Made by a program: the position numbers and the translations under genes
Shown here: positions 24,101 to 33,892 of the stretch, in pieces
Layout of the letters: every line of letters begins with the position of its first letter
Numbering within the stretch: the stretch's first letter is position 1
NCBI GenBank assembly: GCA_949710005.1
Contig: OX453282.1
Location: 4,118,501 to 4,182,500 of the forward strand
Direction: 5' to 3'
DNA: 64,000 bases
DNA from: Ricordea florida
Taxonomy: Eukaryota > Cnidaria > Anthozoa > Corallimorpharia > Ricordeidae
Notes under the pieces: model-generated
Database searches by the model: none
What the model saw: only the letters and a program-made list of their open reading frames with translations
What the model was told of the DNA's origin: nothing

Positions 24101-25566
24101 TATGAAGTTTTCATAACTTGATGAGAAATTCTCCTGCTTTATTCACGAAATATAAACATCTTTTCGAGGTGGCCAGGGGGGGTCATCCCAAAAAAATTCC
24201 TTTTGAGGGGGGGTCATGTGAAAAAATTGGCAAGCTGAGGGGGGGGGGGGTCACTCAATTTCCCACTGACACTCCCCCAAATCCCACCAGCCCCCCCCTA
24301 TCCCTTAAAAAATGAACGGTCCCTAAATGTGAATTGTGCCAGAGTATGATTAAATGGAAGCTGAAGCGATTTCGAGCGTTAGGCCTACGTCTGCCTTTTA
24401 GTTACAGTTCCTGTACACTGAATCCTACAATTACACTGTTTCTAAGTGATGAAGAGAGACAAGATTTGGTATACTTTTTGTAAAACATCAATGCACAAGT
24501 TCATGCACTAAGTAAAATTTGAGTCTACACATTTTGGTTTCCTGACATGGCTTGATTAATTGTTAAAAATGGTTCACGTGAATTGGTCATAGGCTCATGG
24601 AGTGTTTTCACACTGAGTTGTCATCATGTAATAAATCTCCTTTATTAATTAAAACTTGGGGTTGCCAAGCTACCATCGAAGTCGACAAAATGTTGCCTAC
24701 GAAATGAATTCATTAACAGGATTTAAAGAAAAACATTGAAATATAACATTAAACATTGACTGTGAATGATAGAGTAAATGACCATAGCGAATAACATTTT
24801 CAAAGTGGCCTTAACAATTAACAGTCTTACCCCAATGAGTCACCTACCTCAGAGGTAGAGCGTCCGAGCTAGTAATTGGAAGGTCGTAAGTTCGACTCCT
24901 ACAACTTTTGCATACGTTTCAGTTCTCTCAAAAAATAACAAGAAATAGTGCGATGCAATGATATTCACATTTTCAGAGTGTTCTCATGTATCTGAGTGTT
25001 GCTTACTGATTTTCTCCATTTGTTAGAAGGACACTTACTTTTACCGTGAAAAACGCCTCAAAGAGAAGTTATGGAATTGTACAGTCACATTTTCAAAAGT
25101 ATTGCAAATCGATGTTATGTTTGTCATGTAATAGTACTGCACTTAGGCTCTGCATGCAATGGTAAGGTTATTGAGTTTTATAAAAAGATTTAAACGTAGA
25201 AATATAGAGTAGGCAAGTGAAGGGTTGCTTAGCATTACAGACAATGTACTAACCGGATTTTTTGTATACATAGATTTTAGATATAAGAATCACAGTGATT
25301 AGCAAGTCAAAAACCACAGAAAAGAAAACAATTTTTCTATGTCCCTTCAACGAAAGGTGAAATGCTTTAGTATCATTTGCAGCCAAAGGTCAAATTACAA
25401 CCGTAATTGTCGTTCTGGGCGCGAAGGGATTGATTATCTAAAGTCGGATATATATCAGTAAAAAAAATACTTACAGATTATCGCTGATTTTTTCCTCTAG
25501 ACCAACACTTTCAGAACTTGTTATTGCAAGAAAGGTAAGACAAAAAACCATGGCACTCGATAGCAT
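10366..25566 (-). CDS. Cys-loop-family (pLGIC) receptor subunit lacking the Cys-loop cysteines
   Basis: Eight exons with GT-AG junctions: 25566-25475, 19075-18954, 16698-16631, 15517-15306, 14440-14358, 13805-13683, 13471-13077 and 10629-10366, giving 452 residues. The ATG at 25566 is followed at once by a signal peptide (MLSSAMVFCLTFLAITSS); an ATG at 25614 would add 16 residues. The extracellular ligand-binding domain covers about 25-245. TM1 is about 249-271, TM2 279-298, TM3 309-332 and TM4 430-449. Family hallmarks are WFPDTY, FRNYPMD and LSYGFD. The disulfide cysteines are replaced by Asn172 and Phe186. TM2 begins Gly-Asp-Arg (Asp280 at -1'), as in cation channels, yet continues GITTLLT as in glycine receptors. 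It would form a plasma-membrane pentamer. Ligand unknown. The nearest neighbour is its divergent paralogue. Confidence 0.88.
11495..12460. mobile_element. Nested MITE cluster in intron 7
   Basis: The left part (11495-11715) shares AATAAAGAAGCCTAAGCCGT, TTCTCTGCTTC and CTCCATCATGAATTTCTTC with 18520-18935. It is interrupted by the MITE at about 11745-12080 also seen at 8652-8955. A third palindromic segment (12200-12375) has inverted GTGTTTCTATCGAGTTATAG and a GAACTCG/CGAGTTC-type hairpin. The right edge is GACCAATCAGAGCGCGCG. It appears to be at least three insertion layers. Confidence 0.7.
12712..12996. mobile_element. MITE related to the AACAATTA family
   Basis: Ends AACAATTACATTATGAG on the left and TAGATTTTTACTAATC on the right, with internal ATAGAAATCGAGAGCG and a CCAATCAGATTG box shared with neighbouring MITEs. 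It lies in intron 7 of the minus-strand receptor. Confidence 0.6.
13077..13471 (-). CDS. pLGIC minus gene, exon 7 (TM1-TM3)
   Basis: Entry phase 1, exit phase 0, donor GAG|GTGAGA. It encodes pre-TM1 VRRRFGHYVIR, TM1 with a conserved Pro (FFPCILC), the short TM1-TM2 loop MDRHDIGDR, the pore helix ALGITTLLTEVFLL and TM3 (SYIKAADLFLIVS). Thr at 6' and 7' and Leu at 9' follow the anion-channel pattern, while the -1' Asp does not. Confidence 0.93.
13683..13805 (-). CDS. pLGIC minus gene, exon 6
   Basis: 123 bp, entry and exit phase 1. It encodes the end of the Cys-loop strand and the following beta strands (YGFDITQIGYKW to KVKYMI). Exactly the same length as exon 6 of the plus-strand paralogue. 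Confidence 0.9.
13846..14160. mobile_element. MITE in intron 5
   Basis: Palindrome-rich element with TCAGGTGATTATACAAAACC at the left, TTATACTAAAACAATTATTC in the middle and repeated inverted TCGGTGAATATTCACCGA words. It shares TATACTAAAACAATTA with the MITEs at 8652 and 11745. Confidence 0.65.
14358..14440 (-). CDS. pLGIC minus gene, exon 5 (cysteine-free Cys-loop)
   Basis: 83 bp, entry phase 2, exit phase 1. It encodes NAMNLMDFRNYPMDVQLF, the segment that is C-x13-C in ordinary Cys-loop receptors. The conserved Pro-x-Asp is kept and both cysteine positions are changed (Asn and Phe). The same exon of the paralogue also lacks both. Confidence 0.92.
14461..15240 (+). repeat. 106-bp satellite in intron 4 of the minus-strand receptor
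   Basis: About seven units. In the later part two variants alternate: one has TTTCATACACAGGTG with GTCAG, the other TTTGATACACAGATG with GTTAG. The array is therefore organised as 212-bp dimers. It starts only 20 bp from exon 5. Confidence 0.95.
15306..15517 (-). CDS. pLGIC minus gene, exon 4 (ligand-binding domain core)
   Basis: 212 bp, entry phase 0, exit phase 2. It encodes DIYMRQFWKDPRLAYG, then the strongly conserved LWFPDTYIENSKKT. A potential N-glycosylation site (NWT) is present. Confidence 0.92.
15640..16285. mobile_element. MITE complex with a near-perfect 225-bp palindrome
   Basis: The segment 15954-16178 is an almost uninterrupted palindrome centred at about 16066 (GAGCCCTACGGGCT). 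It is bracketed by direct copies of a segment starting CTGCACTGTTTGGGATTAAT (about 15906 and 16213) that share their outer end. It lies in intron 3 of the minus-strand receptor. Confidence 0.8.
16631..16698 (-). CDS. pLGIC minus gene, exon 3
   Basis: 68 bp, entry phase 1, exit phase 0, donor ATG|GTAAG. It encodes the early beta-strand motif GFLSISHVVEENM. Same length as exon 3 of the paralogue, where the motif is GFLSISKVIEENM. Confidence 0.92.
16713..16750 (-). repeat. Solitary 106-bp satellite remnant
   Basis: About 35 bp matching the reverse-oriented unit (CTTTCATCTGTGTATCAAAC and ATGC), 15 bp upstream of exon 3. Confidence 0.6.
17259..17474. repeat. Foldback of two Penelope-type terminal segments
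   Basis: Two inverted arms (about 17259-17349 and 17371-17474) separated by about 20 bp. Each carries AAGTAAGTTATACCAC, GGGAGGTGCTGACGT and TTAGCCCTTCGTCG. Each arm matches the single copy at about 7990-8096. Confidence 0.8.
17690..17915. repeat. Word-rich segment, AATACCGNAA
   Basis: Roughly ten occurrences of AATACCG or a close variant (AATACCGCAATA, AATACCGTAAT, AATACCGAAATACCG), nearly all on the same strand. Outer ends GGGGTCC and AACCCTAA may be remnants of terminal repeats. It resembles the word-rich TIR elements elsewhere in the window, with no clear target duplication. Confidence 0.5.
17930..18240. mobile_element. Palindromic MITE in intron 2
   Basis: Inverted arms of about 60 bp (18060-18121 and 18161-18222) carry AATAGCATGATTTGT and CACTCGAGATATTTCAAAAT. 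The flanking part shares ATACTACTACATGAG / CTCGC-type ends. Confidence 0.75.
18520..18935. mobile_element. MITE copy matching 11495-11715 and 12380-12450
   Basis: Shares CAAATAAAGAGGCCTAAGCC, CTCCATCATGAATTTCTTC, TTTTTCGCCATCTCTTAGAG and the right edge TTTTTGACCAATCAGAGCGC. It also has an internal inverted copy of the AGGCCTAAG segment. It ends 19 bp from exon 2 of the minus-strand receptor. Confidence 0.7.
18954..19075 (-). CDS. pLGIC minus gene, exon 2
   Basis: 122 bp, entry phase 2, exit phase 1. It encodes the mature N-terminus ending ILDGMFKNYDKRIRPYYG, the first helix and strand typical of the family. An in-register donor GTACGT is used; a second GTGAGT lies 4 bp further on but would break the frame with exon 3. 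Confidence 0.85.
19152..20128 (+). repeat. 19-bp minisatellite
   Basis: About 51 tandem copies of AGATTCAGTATGCTAGTCC and variants (CTTG/CTAG, CCAG/CCGG/CAGG, GTATG/GTGTG). The 19-bp period keeps reading frames open over long stretches without any gene. A variant block around TTGACCAG recurs exactly 513 bp apart (19451 and 19964), i.e. 27 units, so part of the array is a higher-order duplication. It lies in intron 1 of the minus-strand receptor, 77 bp upstream of exon 2. Confidence 0.95.
20129..21139. other. Intron 1, no feature recognised
   Basis: No exon or repeat could be supported. Confidence 0.3.
21140..21350. mobile_element. MITE-like segment
   Basis: Contains CTACTCCCTATCTATCAC and GATAGGTAGTAGGTACG in inverted arrangement plus AGCCAATCAGATTGCAGG, the same architecture as the centres of the MITEs at 8830 and 11980, with diverged ends (TGCAGGTTCTATGATAG / CGTGATAGAATGCGAG). 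Confidence 0.55.
21351..23949. other. Intron 1, no feature recognised
   Basis: AT-rich intronic sequence. Open frames at 22946-23203 (plus) and 23231-23521 (minus) have no recognisable domain. Confidence 0.3.
23950..24326. mobile_element. TIR element with G-rich word interior
   Basis: Inverted ends of about 50 bp: AAGGGACCATTTATTTTTTA on the left and TAAAAAATGAACGGTCCCTA on the right, followed inward by matching G-rich/C-rich blocks. The interior repeats a GGGGGGGTCA...AAAAAA word at least four times in one orientation. No convincing target duplication. Confidence 0.75.
24836..24912 (+). repeat. tRNA-derived sequence (degenerate, Thr-AGT-like)
   Basis: Box A-like CTCAGAGGTAGAGCG, anticodon arm around CCGAGCTAGTAATTGG and box B GTTCGACTCCT (24890-24900). 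The anticodon loop is one base too long, and neither the acceptor stem nor the D arm is well formed. A SINE head or tRNA pseudogene is more likely than a working tRNA. Confidence 0.6.
25475..25566 (-). CDS. pLGIC minus gene, exon 1 (signal peptide)
   Basis: ATG with A at -3, hydrophobic stretch MLSSAMVFCLTFLAIT, then SSESVGLEEKISDN and donor CT|GTAAGT (phase 2). The frame is open upstream to an ATG at 25614, so translation may begin there. Joining phase and signal peptide logic make this a sound first exon. Confidence 0.82.
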
Positions 25567-25614
25567 GTTCCTTTTGCACTGACGTAGTCCAGTGAAGGCG
25601 ATCTTAATTATCAT

Positions 25615-27759
25615 TTGAACTGAGCCAGATCTCAACTGCAACTGTTGTCTTATTTGTATCACAAAAGGTCGTTAAGATATTAAGAGTAATTTGTCTGCTT
25701 TTCTGAAGACAGTTGTTTTGGATTATCGGTACCACATTATTATGACCTTGAATGTGTTCAAAGATCGACGGCTGAAATACTTCGAATAGGAAATACTTGG
25801 CTTTGTTTGATCTTCTGTATAAATGTTTTAAGAACAGTCAAAAAGCCAGTAGATCTTCAGACGCAAAACGTAAGCAATAAGCAACGACATATTTTAGTAT
25901 GTATTTTTTACTGCATCCACTAACAATGATGTGTTTTTATTGAATAGCATTATTATTACATTTCCTTCAACTCGCATAATTAGAAACTTCGATTAACACG
26001 CGCTCTGACCAGCTGTTAGTTGAAATCAACCGTGACCTGCAAAACTAGTCGTCAAAAAGTATCAGTGAACATTTTTTCGTGTTACCGTCTCCATTTCTCA
26101 AAATAGCGTTTCGCTGGACCGAACTAATGACCAGTGAGGCTTAGAAGACGATTGGTAAGGTGATGTACAAGACGTTTGAACTTCTTCTTGTGTATTCTTA
26201 CAGTGGAACGAAATAACATGGGCGAACATGGGCGGTTAATAATGAAGAGCTCAAGGTCTAAACTTATTATGAATCATCCTGCTCACGTTGTAAAACGTAT
26301 GTAGGAAAACTTTTGCCAAAGCTTAAACTATAATTTTTGCCTTTCCATATTTTCATCGAGAGGCCTTCATTAACCGTAGCAACTTAGCAAAAGTGGCAAA
26401 AATTATATTCATACCAACGAAACCTCGCAAAGATTCCTTTTTTTTAATTGACATCTTTCTTACTTCATTTCCTCTCGGAAAGTTTGAGATATCGTATTTT
26501 GCAACAGTAAATTAAATGTCTCTTCCTTTATAGCGTCTTACTTTATTAAACTGCCCATGGTAATTTGGAGTTTCTTCCATTAGTCCTGACATGAGCTATT
26601 AAAATGCAACACAAACCAAAATCAGAATGCCTTTTTTCTCTAGAAATCCAAGTTCATTGCAGCAAATATTTCGACCGTTTATTTCGCTCTACATATCTTA
26701 TTGATTTATTACGCACATTAATGTAAGACGTCTGCCGAGAGGTGACCTATCGGTTTCTAATGTCAAGCTTGAAAATTTTCCATCCCAGATGAAAGGACAT
26801 TATATTGACACTTTCATCAAATTTTTCTGTTAAATTTTAATTTTTACCTGCAAACCAGTACAATGCAATTCTTCAAAACGTTTCACCAATGTGGTGGTGC
26901 TGCCCTGTTCTATGCCATAGAAAGCAAAAGAAAGTACAAATTTATATACCTTACAGAGACGTTTAGGATTAAAACTAAGTGAAGACGTCCCTGTACTTTA
27001 CGTCACCTTCTAATGTCACTTTCTACTGATTTCTTCACAGATCATGCGTTGCGTCCACAGAATTCTTGAAGTACCAGCCAAAACTTTCTTTAATGTCCTT
27101 ACTCTTATAGTGTGGGCAGCCGCGACTGCTTTAACAAGCTCTCGCACTCATACAAATGATGAAAACAGGTACCATAATATAAGTAACGTCGTCTAGGTAA
27201 ATACAGAAGATGGAAAGTTAGTCCATCGCAAATTTACCCCAAAAGTTGTATCGCCGGCACATCAGCTACTCGTAGAGAATAAGCGTGAGGTTAAGATTTT
27301 GACAAGTTTATAAACAAACAACACAGTGCCATCACATGGGTTTGAGTCTCTGTTGCATGAGTCCATTACTCATGCTGATGAATATTATACTCAATATTAT
27401 TGTTTCGTTTTTGTTTGAATGTCGTTGTAAATGGCCGAGAGCCGCAAGCTTGGAAAATCGTTATTAGGACTTTTCTTTATCAGCAATTAGCTATTAAATG
27501 CCATTCTCTTCGAATAGACATTGTTACTCCTTTATGCAGTCTAGTTGCCTTTTGCAAGCCGTGAACCATACCGTTTGAGAATTGAATTGTTGAAACACTG
27601 CTAAAACGTGGTGAAATTTGCGGCATTTCAAATATTAATTTTGGGCAGTTAAAACAGGTTTATTAAAACCGAAAAAAAATTATAAAACTTGACGAAATTT
27701 ACCTCAATATGTTACGTTTGATATAACTCAGATACTACGCGCGCGCTGATTGGTTGAAT
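25615..27759. other. Intergenic 5' region of the divergent receptor pair, part 1
   Basis: No exon or clear repeat recognised. Any shared promoter of the two receptors must lie between 25567 and 29595; no individual element could be assigned. Confidence 0.3.
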
Positions 27760-27765
27760 ACCTAT

Positions 27766-28237
27766 AGGGGTATAGAATGGTCCCTGTAAAAAAATAAGTC
27801 TCGGCAAATTTAAAGTGGGTCTCGAAATCTCGGCGTCACAAACTAGAGTCTCGGAATCTCGAGCTCGCAAAAAAAAAACAGGTCTCAAAATCTCGAATTT
27901 TTAAAATGTGAGTCTCAGAGTCAGTGCCAAACCTAAAGCAAATTCTCATGAAAAACTGGCATTTAATAGAACAACAACCATTACTGAGCGGAATCTACAA
28001 AAAACCGCCCCTCGTATCTTATAAAAGAGGGCGGTCGCTCAAAGACATAATCGTGAGAGCCAAACTATAAAAAGGCTATTTTGAACACGCGCTGGGGAGT
28101 CGTGTAGGCCTGTCAACCCCATTTTACGCGGAGTCTCGGGCTCGGATTTTAAAAAAACAGTTAAGTCTCGGTCTCGGATTTCTTAACGAGGGTCTCGGCG
28201 TCTCGGCGAGTCTCGGAAATTACCATTCTATACCCCT
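27766..28237. mobile_element. Word-rich TIR element (GTCTCGG) with exact 6-bp duplication
   Basis: Termini AGGGGTATAGAATGGT and ACCATTCTATACCCCT are perfect inverted repeats. They are flanked by ACCTAT on both sides (27760-27765 and 28238-28243). The 472-bp interior repeats GTCTCGG or TCTCGA more than fifteen times, all on the plus strand. It has no coding capacity. It sits inside an older CCGGTAA-type foldback. Confidence 0.88.
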
Positions 28238-28475
28238 ACCTATGGGTTATTGTGCCGGTAACACCATAGAAAAGAGAAACATTTTCTGTTTCATTTAAAG
28301 CTAGTTTATAAGAGCAATAAAGAGCAGTTTCTATGTGTTTACCGGCGTAATAAGCCACTTGGGACGTTGGGAGAACACTTGAAGAGCTTATAAATACCTC
28401 GCCTGTGGCTCGTGTTTTACAAGCTCTTTTCGTGTTCTCCCGGGTGGTTTATTGCGCCGGTAAACCCATAGAAAT
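28238..28475. mobile_element. Foldback MITE (TTACCGGCG/CGCCGGTAAA)
   Basis: Inverted arms (about 28336-28391 and 28421-28470) carry TTTACCGGCGTAATAAGCCA and its partner, with GGGAGAACACTTGAAGAGCT facing AAGCTCTTTTCGTGTTCTCC. The outer left portion (TGATTGGTTGAATACCTAT) is separated from it by the element at 27766-28237. Confidence 0.75.
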
Positions 28476-28557
28476 TGCATTGCGATTTATTGCTTAATTA
28501 AACCCGTGTGCCTAAAGTTAATAATTACGAATGACAAAATGCATGTAATATCGTGCT

Positions 28558-28860
28558 TTGACTGATGTCGCGCGCGCATACCGCAGGGGCATCCAACGAC
28601 TCTTTCCTCCTAAATGCTTTGAAAACACTATTAGGCCATCCAGAGTACTTTCAGACCTCACAAGCTACTTCAGCTTTAATTTTTGTCGCGTCAAAATAAA
28701 GGTTACTTACTTACTTACAGATCTCCGGCTAAAACTACATTCTAAGCAGCGCTATTATTTGTATCTGTTCGGTCGTCCTAGAGCAACTCGAGTCTTTTCG
28801 AAATTACGAGGGCTTCAGTATTGTTTTCCCGACAATTTTAGATGAAATTTCTAGGTTTTA
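28558..28860 (+). repeat. Probable retroposon tail with (TTAC)n
   Basis: Sequence ending GTCGCGTCAAAATAAAGGTT followed by three to four TTAC units looks like a LINE or SINE 3' end. The following 120 bp have no assigned origin. The open frame 28558-28845 crosses it and is not a gene. Confidence 0.4.
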
Positions 28861-29595
28861 CGAAAGTGATAATTTTTCTGGTTCTTTTCTTCTTTGCATT
28901 TTCGAATCCGAAAATTCTAGTTTCCCTTTTTCTACGAAAAATAGGCTAAATTGAGGACTGAAAATCGTAGGGAATTTATTAGACATCAGTATGCTACGAA
29001 AGTTGTACATGAATGGAACGGTTATCTAGAAATTTTCAACCCTCCTCAAGCTGAAGAAAATTCTAGACAATTTTTGCTTCTCCGAAGAGATATTTTACAG
29101 AAAACAGTCGTTTGGTGACCTTGAGTTATCAATATCGAGTTGTGTCAGCTTTTGCCTCTAGCCACAAGGACGCTGAAATTGCGTGCAGAAAGTGATATTT
29201 TTTAGCGTTTTTTATTCCCCAAAATGACGAAAAAAAGGTTACTATCCCAACAATTTGGCTCTTTGTTGCACGCGCGTGTATCTTATGATCTCAAGAAAAC
29301 GTTTCACCCCTGGGGTTTACCGTAAAATACGCAATTGTACTGTAAAGCACGGCGGCATATTCTGCACGTTCCACTAATTAATTCATATAAGAAATGTCGC
29401 AATCTAGAGTGACATATATCCATTTGGCACATGATTTTATAATTAGGCTCTTGTTTAATTTCTATGGTTATCATGTTCGTGTTACAATGTGCAGACTCAA
29501 GCGGAGAAAAGACGTATTATTTGAATTTTTTGTTATAAATATTTATTTGCGGCCCTATTATAATTAAGTAGTGTTAGGTTAACGATAGAACGACC

Positions 29596-29699
29596 ATGGC
29601 TTCTCCTCTCTGGGTTTTACTCTTATTGTGGCCTTGCTTTGTATCCACTGTCCAAGTTTTTTCAGAAGGTTATTCAAGAACTTGTGGCAATGCAAGCAG
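29596..29699 (+). CDS. pLGIC plus gene, exon 1 (signal peptide)
   Basis: 104 bp, donor AGCAG|GTAAAA, phase 2. It encodes a Leu-rich signal peptide and a short mature start (EGYSRTCGNAS). Confidence 0.82.
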
Positions 29700-31097
29700 G
29701 TAAAAAAGCACAGAGCCTTAAGAAAAAAATTCAATGTTACCGAGCCGATATATTTTTCTAGGTAATCACTATTTCACTGCAGACCTCCCCTTTTGTGATT
29801 CTTCGCAGCCATAAAGCTTTCGTACTGGATCAATATACGATACTTCTTAAGGGTAAAAGTAAATGTATAATGAAACACATGAACAATAATTAGGGCTACG
29901 TATTTTGCCTTTAACTCTAACAGAGAGACGTCTTCCTACAAACCCATAGATAAAAACAATACGTCAAATGTTGTAAAATATTACGAAACGTTGTCATCTC
30001 TTGCTGAAATTATTGTCAGATTTAATTTTTTCCTCGATTGCGTACCAAGCAAACTTTCAGTTGGAGTTTCTTAAGGTCAGAAGCTCCGCAGAAGGCAAAA
30101 CGTGATTGCTCCCAGAAACACCACGTCCACCACCTGCTATAAATTTGTACGGTTGTTAAGGATCCTATTAATTGTGTTATTGTGCCTAGTCATCACATAC
30201 TTATCATGTTAGCACTTGCTACCTCTTCATATAACTTTTACTACCGTACAATTAAACTTAAACTGGTGATTCCTCAGTATTTTCTCAAGGATCAATAGGC
30301 TTAACGTACTAGAACGCATTCTGACATTCGAGAACTAACATTGTTTGTGGGCAGCAGCAGATGCTAAGTCATTATTTAATATCTGTCACGAAGCTACGTT
30401 AACTGAAACGTTTTTGCAGTGGAAAAAAGCAATGTTTTTTCTCTATCACATAAAGGTCATTTTGCCACTTTTAAGCGTGGCTGAACTGTTTGTTAAATTA
30501 GTTAATCAATCTTTTGAGGAAGGCAAGAAAACACTTTGGCTTCAATAATGTATTAGTCTCGCTGAACAGTGCGAATACCCGCAAGCACGTACCCAGTCAG
30601 ACAAATTTGCATTTCCCTGTCATTTAAACAGAGAAAAAAATTTGCTTTTTAATGTGAGAAGTTCAAGAAAAATGGTGAGATTTATTTAACACATAACGAA
30701 CCCTTTCTCAGTATCTATGACCGATGACGTCATCAAAAGTTCTAAACTGGGAGGTAAACAACATGCCAAACGAGTTGTTTCACTGAACGTTTCAAACATT
30801 TTATAACAAAACGCATCGAAAATAACTAACCTATTTGTTTTTTTTAAAGAAGCACTTTCCCTTTCACTGCTGCTGCATTGATAACAATTTCTCTCCAGTG
30901 CTTGTTATTAATTGTGAAGGCCAAAACACATGTTCTCTTTTCTTTCATAAGCTATGCAAACGATGATTAACAAGTTGATTATTCTTCCAAAAATTAAGGT
31001 CCGCTTCTCAAAAATCTTTTAAGGGAGCTGTTATAAGAATCGATTCTTCGTTATCGCCTCGAATAGCTGTAGCTAAGTGCTAGCAGTGCTTATTTTA
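29700..31097. other. Intron 1 of the plus-strand receptor, left part
   Basis: No repeat or exon recognised; an open frame at 30345-30548 has no domain content. Confidence 0.3.
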
Positions 31098-31302
31098 AGG
31101 GGTGCTTGAATGGTCCATTAAAATTTTTAACTGCTCGCAAAATTTTCTCTTTGCTCGATTTGCTCGCAAAATTTAAACGAGTGCTCGCTTGCTCGTGCTC
31201 CCTAAATTTTTGCAATTGCTCGCATGCTCGCAAAGCAATTTTTTTACCTCTGCTCGTGCTCGCAAAAAAATCGCCTGCTCGCAAAGACCATTCGTTACCC
31301 CT
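31098..31302. mobile_element. Word-rich TIR element (TGCTCGC)
   Basis: Termini AGGGGTGCTTGAATGGTC and GACCATTCGTTACCCCT are near-perfect inverted repeats. They are flanked by ATTTTA and TTTTTA (5 of 6 match). The 205-bp interior repeats TGCTCGC or GCTCG about fifteen times on the plus strand. Open frames on both strands are artefacts. Confidence 0.82.
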
Positions 31303-31970
31303 TTTTTATTTTGTACATGTCTCCAATAAACTTAGAATTGAATTTGAACTTGAGCCTTGGTCATAAATTGTCAGTGATAATGCGTCGTTAGCCAAATGAG
31401 ATCAAGAACAGCAACTTTGTTGCTGAAAAATCTGTAACAGAAACAGGTAGCTTAGCCATATTCGTTTAGGCGATATTGTAAAACTTTTGATGGAAAAAAA
31501 GGAACAAAAAATAATCAAAGAGATTTCATTAAATTTCTTTAAAAAAAATTAAAAAGTTTAATTTAAACTGATGTAATGCCCCATTCACACCAACTAAACA
31601 TGTTAAGAGAAACCAGGTTTTAAAACATGAAAATTGGTAACCGGCGAACACTGAAATACGGGCTTTTACGTACACAGGATTCAAATAAACTTTAACATGT
31701 TCTTTCTATTTGTGCTAAAATTTGTAGTCGACAACCGTCAGTAAGCAGCTGTTATAAAGGTAACAATTTAAAATCGTGTTTGACTAAACAGCATTTAAAC
31801 ATGTTTAAGCTTTGGTGTGAACTGGGTATAAGTCTCGGTCTCAAGTATTTTGCTGTTAGTTGCTACATTATCCGGAAATGGTTGATGACAAACGTGAACT
31901 TCCGGTCAATCGAGCTCGTTTTAACTATCTACTTCAGTTATTAACATTGCTATTCACTATATCCCCACAG

Positions 31971-32098
31971 TGACAATACAAAAGATCTGTTCAATTTCAA
32001 AGATGTCATACCACCAATACATGAGGTCAATAATGCAACTATGATTATGGAAGATATTTTCAAAGCATATGACAAAACACTAAGAGCTGGGCATGGAG
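31971..32098 (+). CDS. pLGIC plus gene, exon 2
   Basis: 128 bp, entry phase 2, exit phase 1. It ends MIMEDIFKAYDKTLRAGHG, the counterpart of ILDGMFKNYDKRIRPYYG in the minus-strand gene. Confidence 0.88.
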
Positions 32099-32189
32099 GT
32101 AACAAAGTTTTTTGTCGTATTATAAGTAACTTAGCAAGTAAGGTAAGATAAAGTATTCTAAAAAGGTTTTTTCATCCATTGAAAGGGGA

Positions 32190-32455
32190 AAGATCTCATG
32201 TATATACCCACCACGAGTCCCCAACTACGTAACAAACGTTAAATTATTCAATGCTCCATTCAATAACGTCAACGTACCATTCAATTACGTACAGGGGACT
32301 CGTGGTGGGTGTATACATGAGATCTCTGCCTGCAAAGGGAAACAATTACATACAATGGGACTCGTGGTGGGTGTATACATGAGATCTCTGCCTGTAAAGG
32401 GAAACAATTACATACAATGGGACTCGTGGTGGGTATATACATGAGATCTCTGTCA
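32190..32455. repeat. 62-bp tandem repeat with one inverted copy
   Basis: The word GGGACTCGTGGTGGGT begins at about 32295, 32357 and 32419 (62-bp steps). An inverted copy (ACCCACCACGAGTCCCC) lies at about 32203-32219, so the segment can fold back. It lies in intron 2 of the plus-strand receptor. Confidence 0.85.
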
Positions 32456-33075
32456 TTGAAAGTGTTGTTTGTAAGTTATTAACGTAGCGTATTGTAAGAA
32501 GAGTTATGCATTATGTCTTAAGCGGCAAGCATTGTACGTATTGTAACCGTTAAAAAAAATGTTTTTCGTAATTTAATGGTTGCTTACAGCCAATAAAATC
32601 TTGGGCAAAAGCACCAATAAGAATGCAACTTTCTATTATCTCAGACAAAAGGATCCGCACAATGACACGCATATTTTCCAATGCACGGATCAATTCCAAA
32701 AAAAAAAAAATAGAGTTACAAGCTAGGGCAACTTACAAGTATTACTATTGAGTGACAGTTTGAAAACAAATTACACTTGTAAAAGTTTTATGGAATTGGC
32801 TTCAGGAATTCTCGCTTTTCTACGGTAAACACAGTAATCACAACCTCTACATTCCTTATACTGTAAAAAAACATGTTACTACTTAATTTTTTTATACCTT
32901 GCCCTACCCATGTTATCTCACTTGTCACATTAAATTTCATTTGACAACTTACATTGCTTTCATTGATACATGCTTCTATATCTTGATTACGTTTATAATT
33001 ATTAAATATTGACACAGAAAGACGAAATACTGAAATATTTAAAGTGATATTGAAATATTTCAAGCTCACGTCCTT

Positions 33076-33368
33076 GGGGAGCTGGGTTGGCGCAGCCAGT
33101 GACAGCGCTCGCCTTCCACCAATATGTGAATCGGGTTCGATTCCCGGCCCCGGCGTCGTATGCGGGTTGAGTTTGTTGGTTCTCTACTCTGCTCCGAGAG
33201 GTTATTTTCCGAGTACTCCGATTTTCCCCTCTTCCCAAAAACCAACATTTAATTTCTAAATGATTGATATAATTTAATTTAATGTGATTTGATTTGACAG
33301 GGTCCCCAATTAGTACGTCGGCGCTAGATACAGTTGACACTCAGGTTATTATTATTATCATTATTATT
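33076..33368 (+). mobile_element. tRNA-derived SINE in intron 2
   Basis: Head GAGCTGGGTTGGCGCAG with a box B GGGTTCGATTCCC at 33133-33145. A body segment GGTTCTCTACTCTGCTCCGA and tail GTCCCCAATTAGTACG with ATT repeats follow. This structure matches a SINE family common in anthozoan genomes. Confidence 0.85.
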
Positions 33369-33464
33369 TAGTTTATTTTTTTATTAAAACACGCATTAAC
33401 GGTGTAATGTCTTTCATTTGAATCAATTTTGTGCTACAAAACAGAAAATGTTGTCCTTTTGCAG

Positions 33465-33532
33465 GTAAACCGCTGGTTATTGCAGTATCTTTAGGATTCT
33501 TGTCCATCTCAAAAGTCATCGAGGAAAACATG
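33465..33532 (+). CDS. pLGIC plus gene, exon 3
   Basis: 68 bp, entry phase 1, exit phase 0. It encodes KPLVIAVSLGFLSISKVIEE, nearly the same strand motif as the paralogue. Confidence 0.9.
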
Positions 33533-33663
33533 GTATGAAAAAATTTTAATAATTACATGAATAAAACAGAAACAAAGTAAGTTGCAAGCTTCGGCAGCGT
33601 GTGTCTCTCGTGGTTCTTTTGTTGTTGCCTTATTTGCACACCGAATCTGACCGAATTTTATAA

Positions 33664-33666
33664 TAG

Positions 33667-33705
<39 letters not shown>

Positions 33706-33760
33706 TGATGATGATGATAACAAATAAATGATAATAATAATAAGAATAATTAATTATTCT
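33664..33760. repeat. AAT/GAT microsatellite in intron 3
   Basis: AATAATAAT run followed by GATGATGATGAT and a mixed AT-rich tail. Confidence 0.85.
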
Positions 33761-33892
33761 TATTCAGTACAGAATAATTATTTTCTTTGAAAATAATGGA
33801 AAGCATAATATTAATATGATTAATTCTTACAAACTACGAATTTATGTTCAGACTACTGACTTAGGAAATAAAGATCGATCCTTTTCTTTTAG

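Noticed and set aside
24838..24905. Functional tRNA-Thr gene
   Set aside because: The anticodon loop has an extra base and the D arm is degraded, so a tRNA-derived repeat is more likely.
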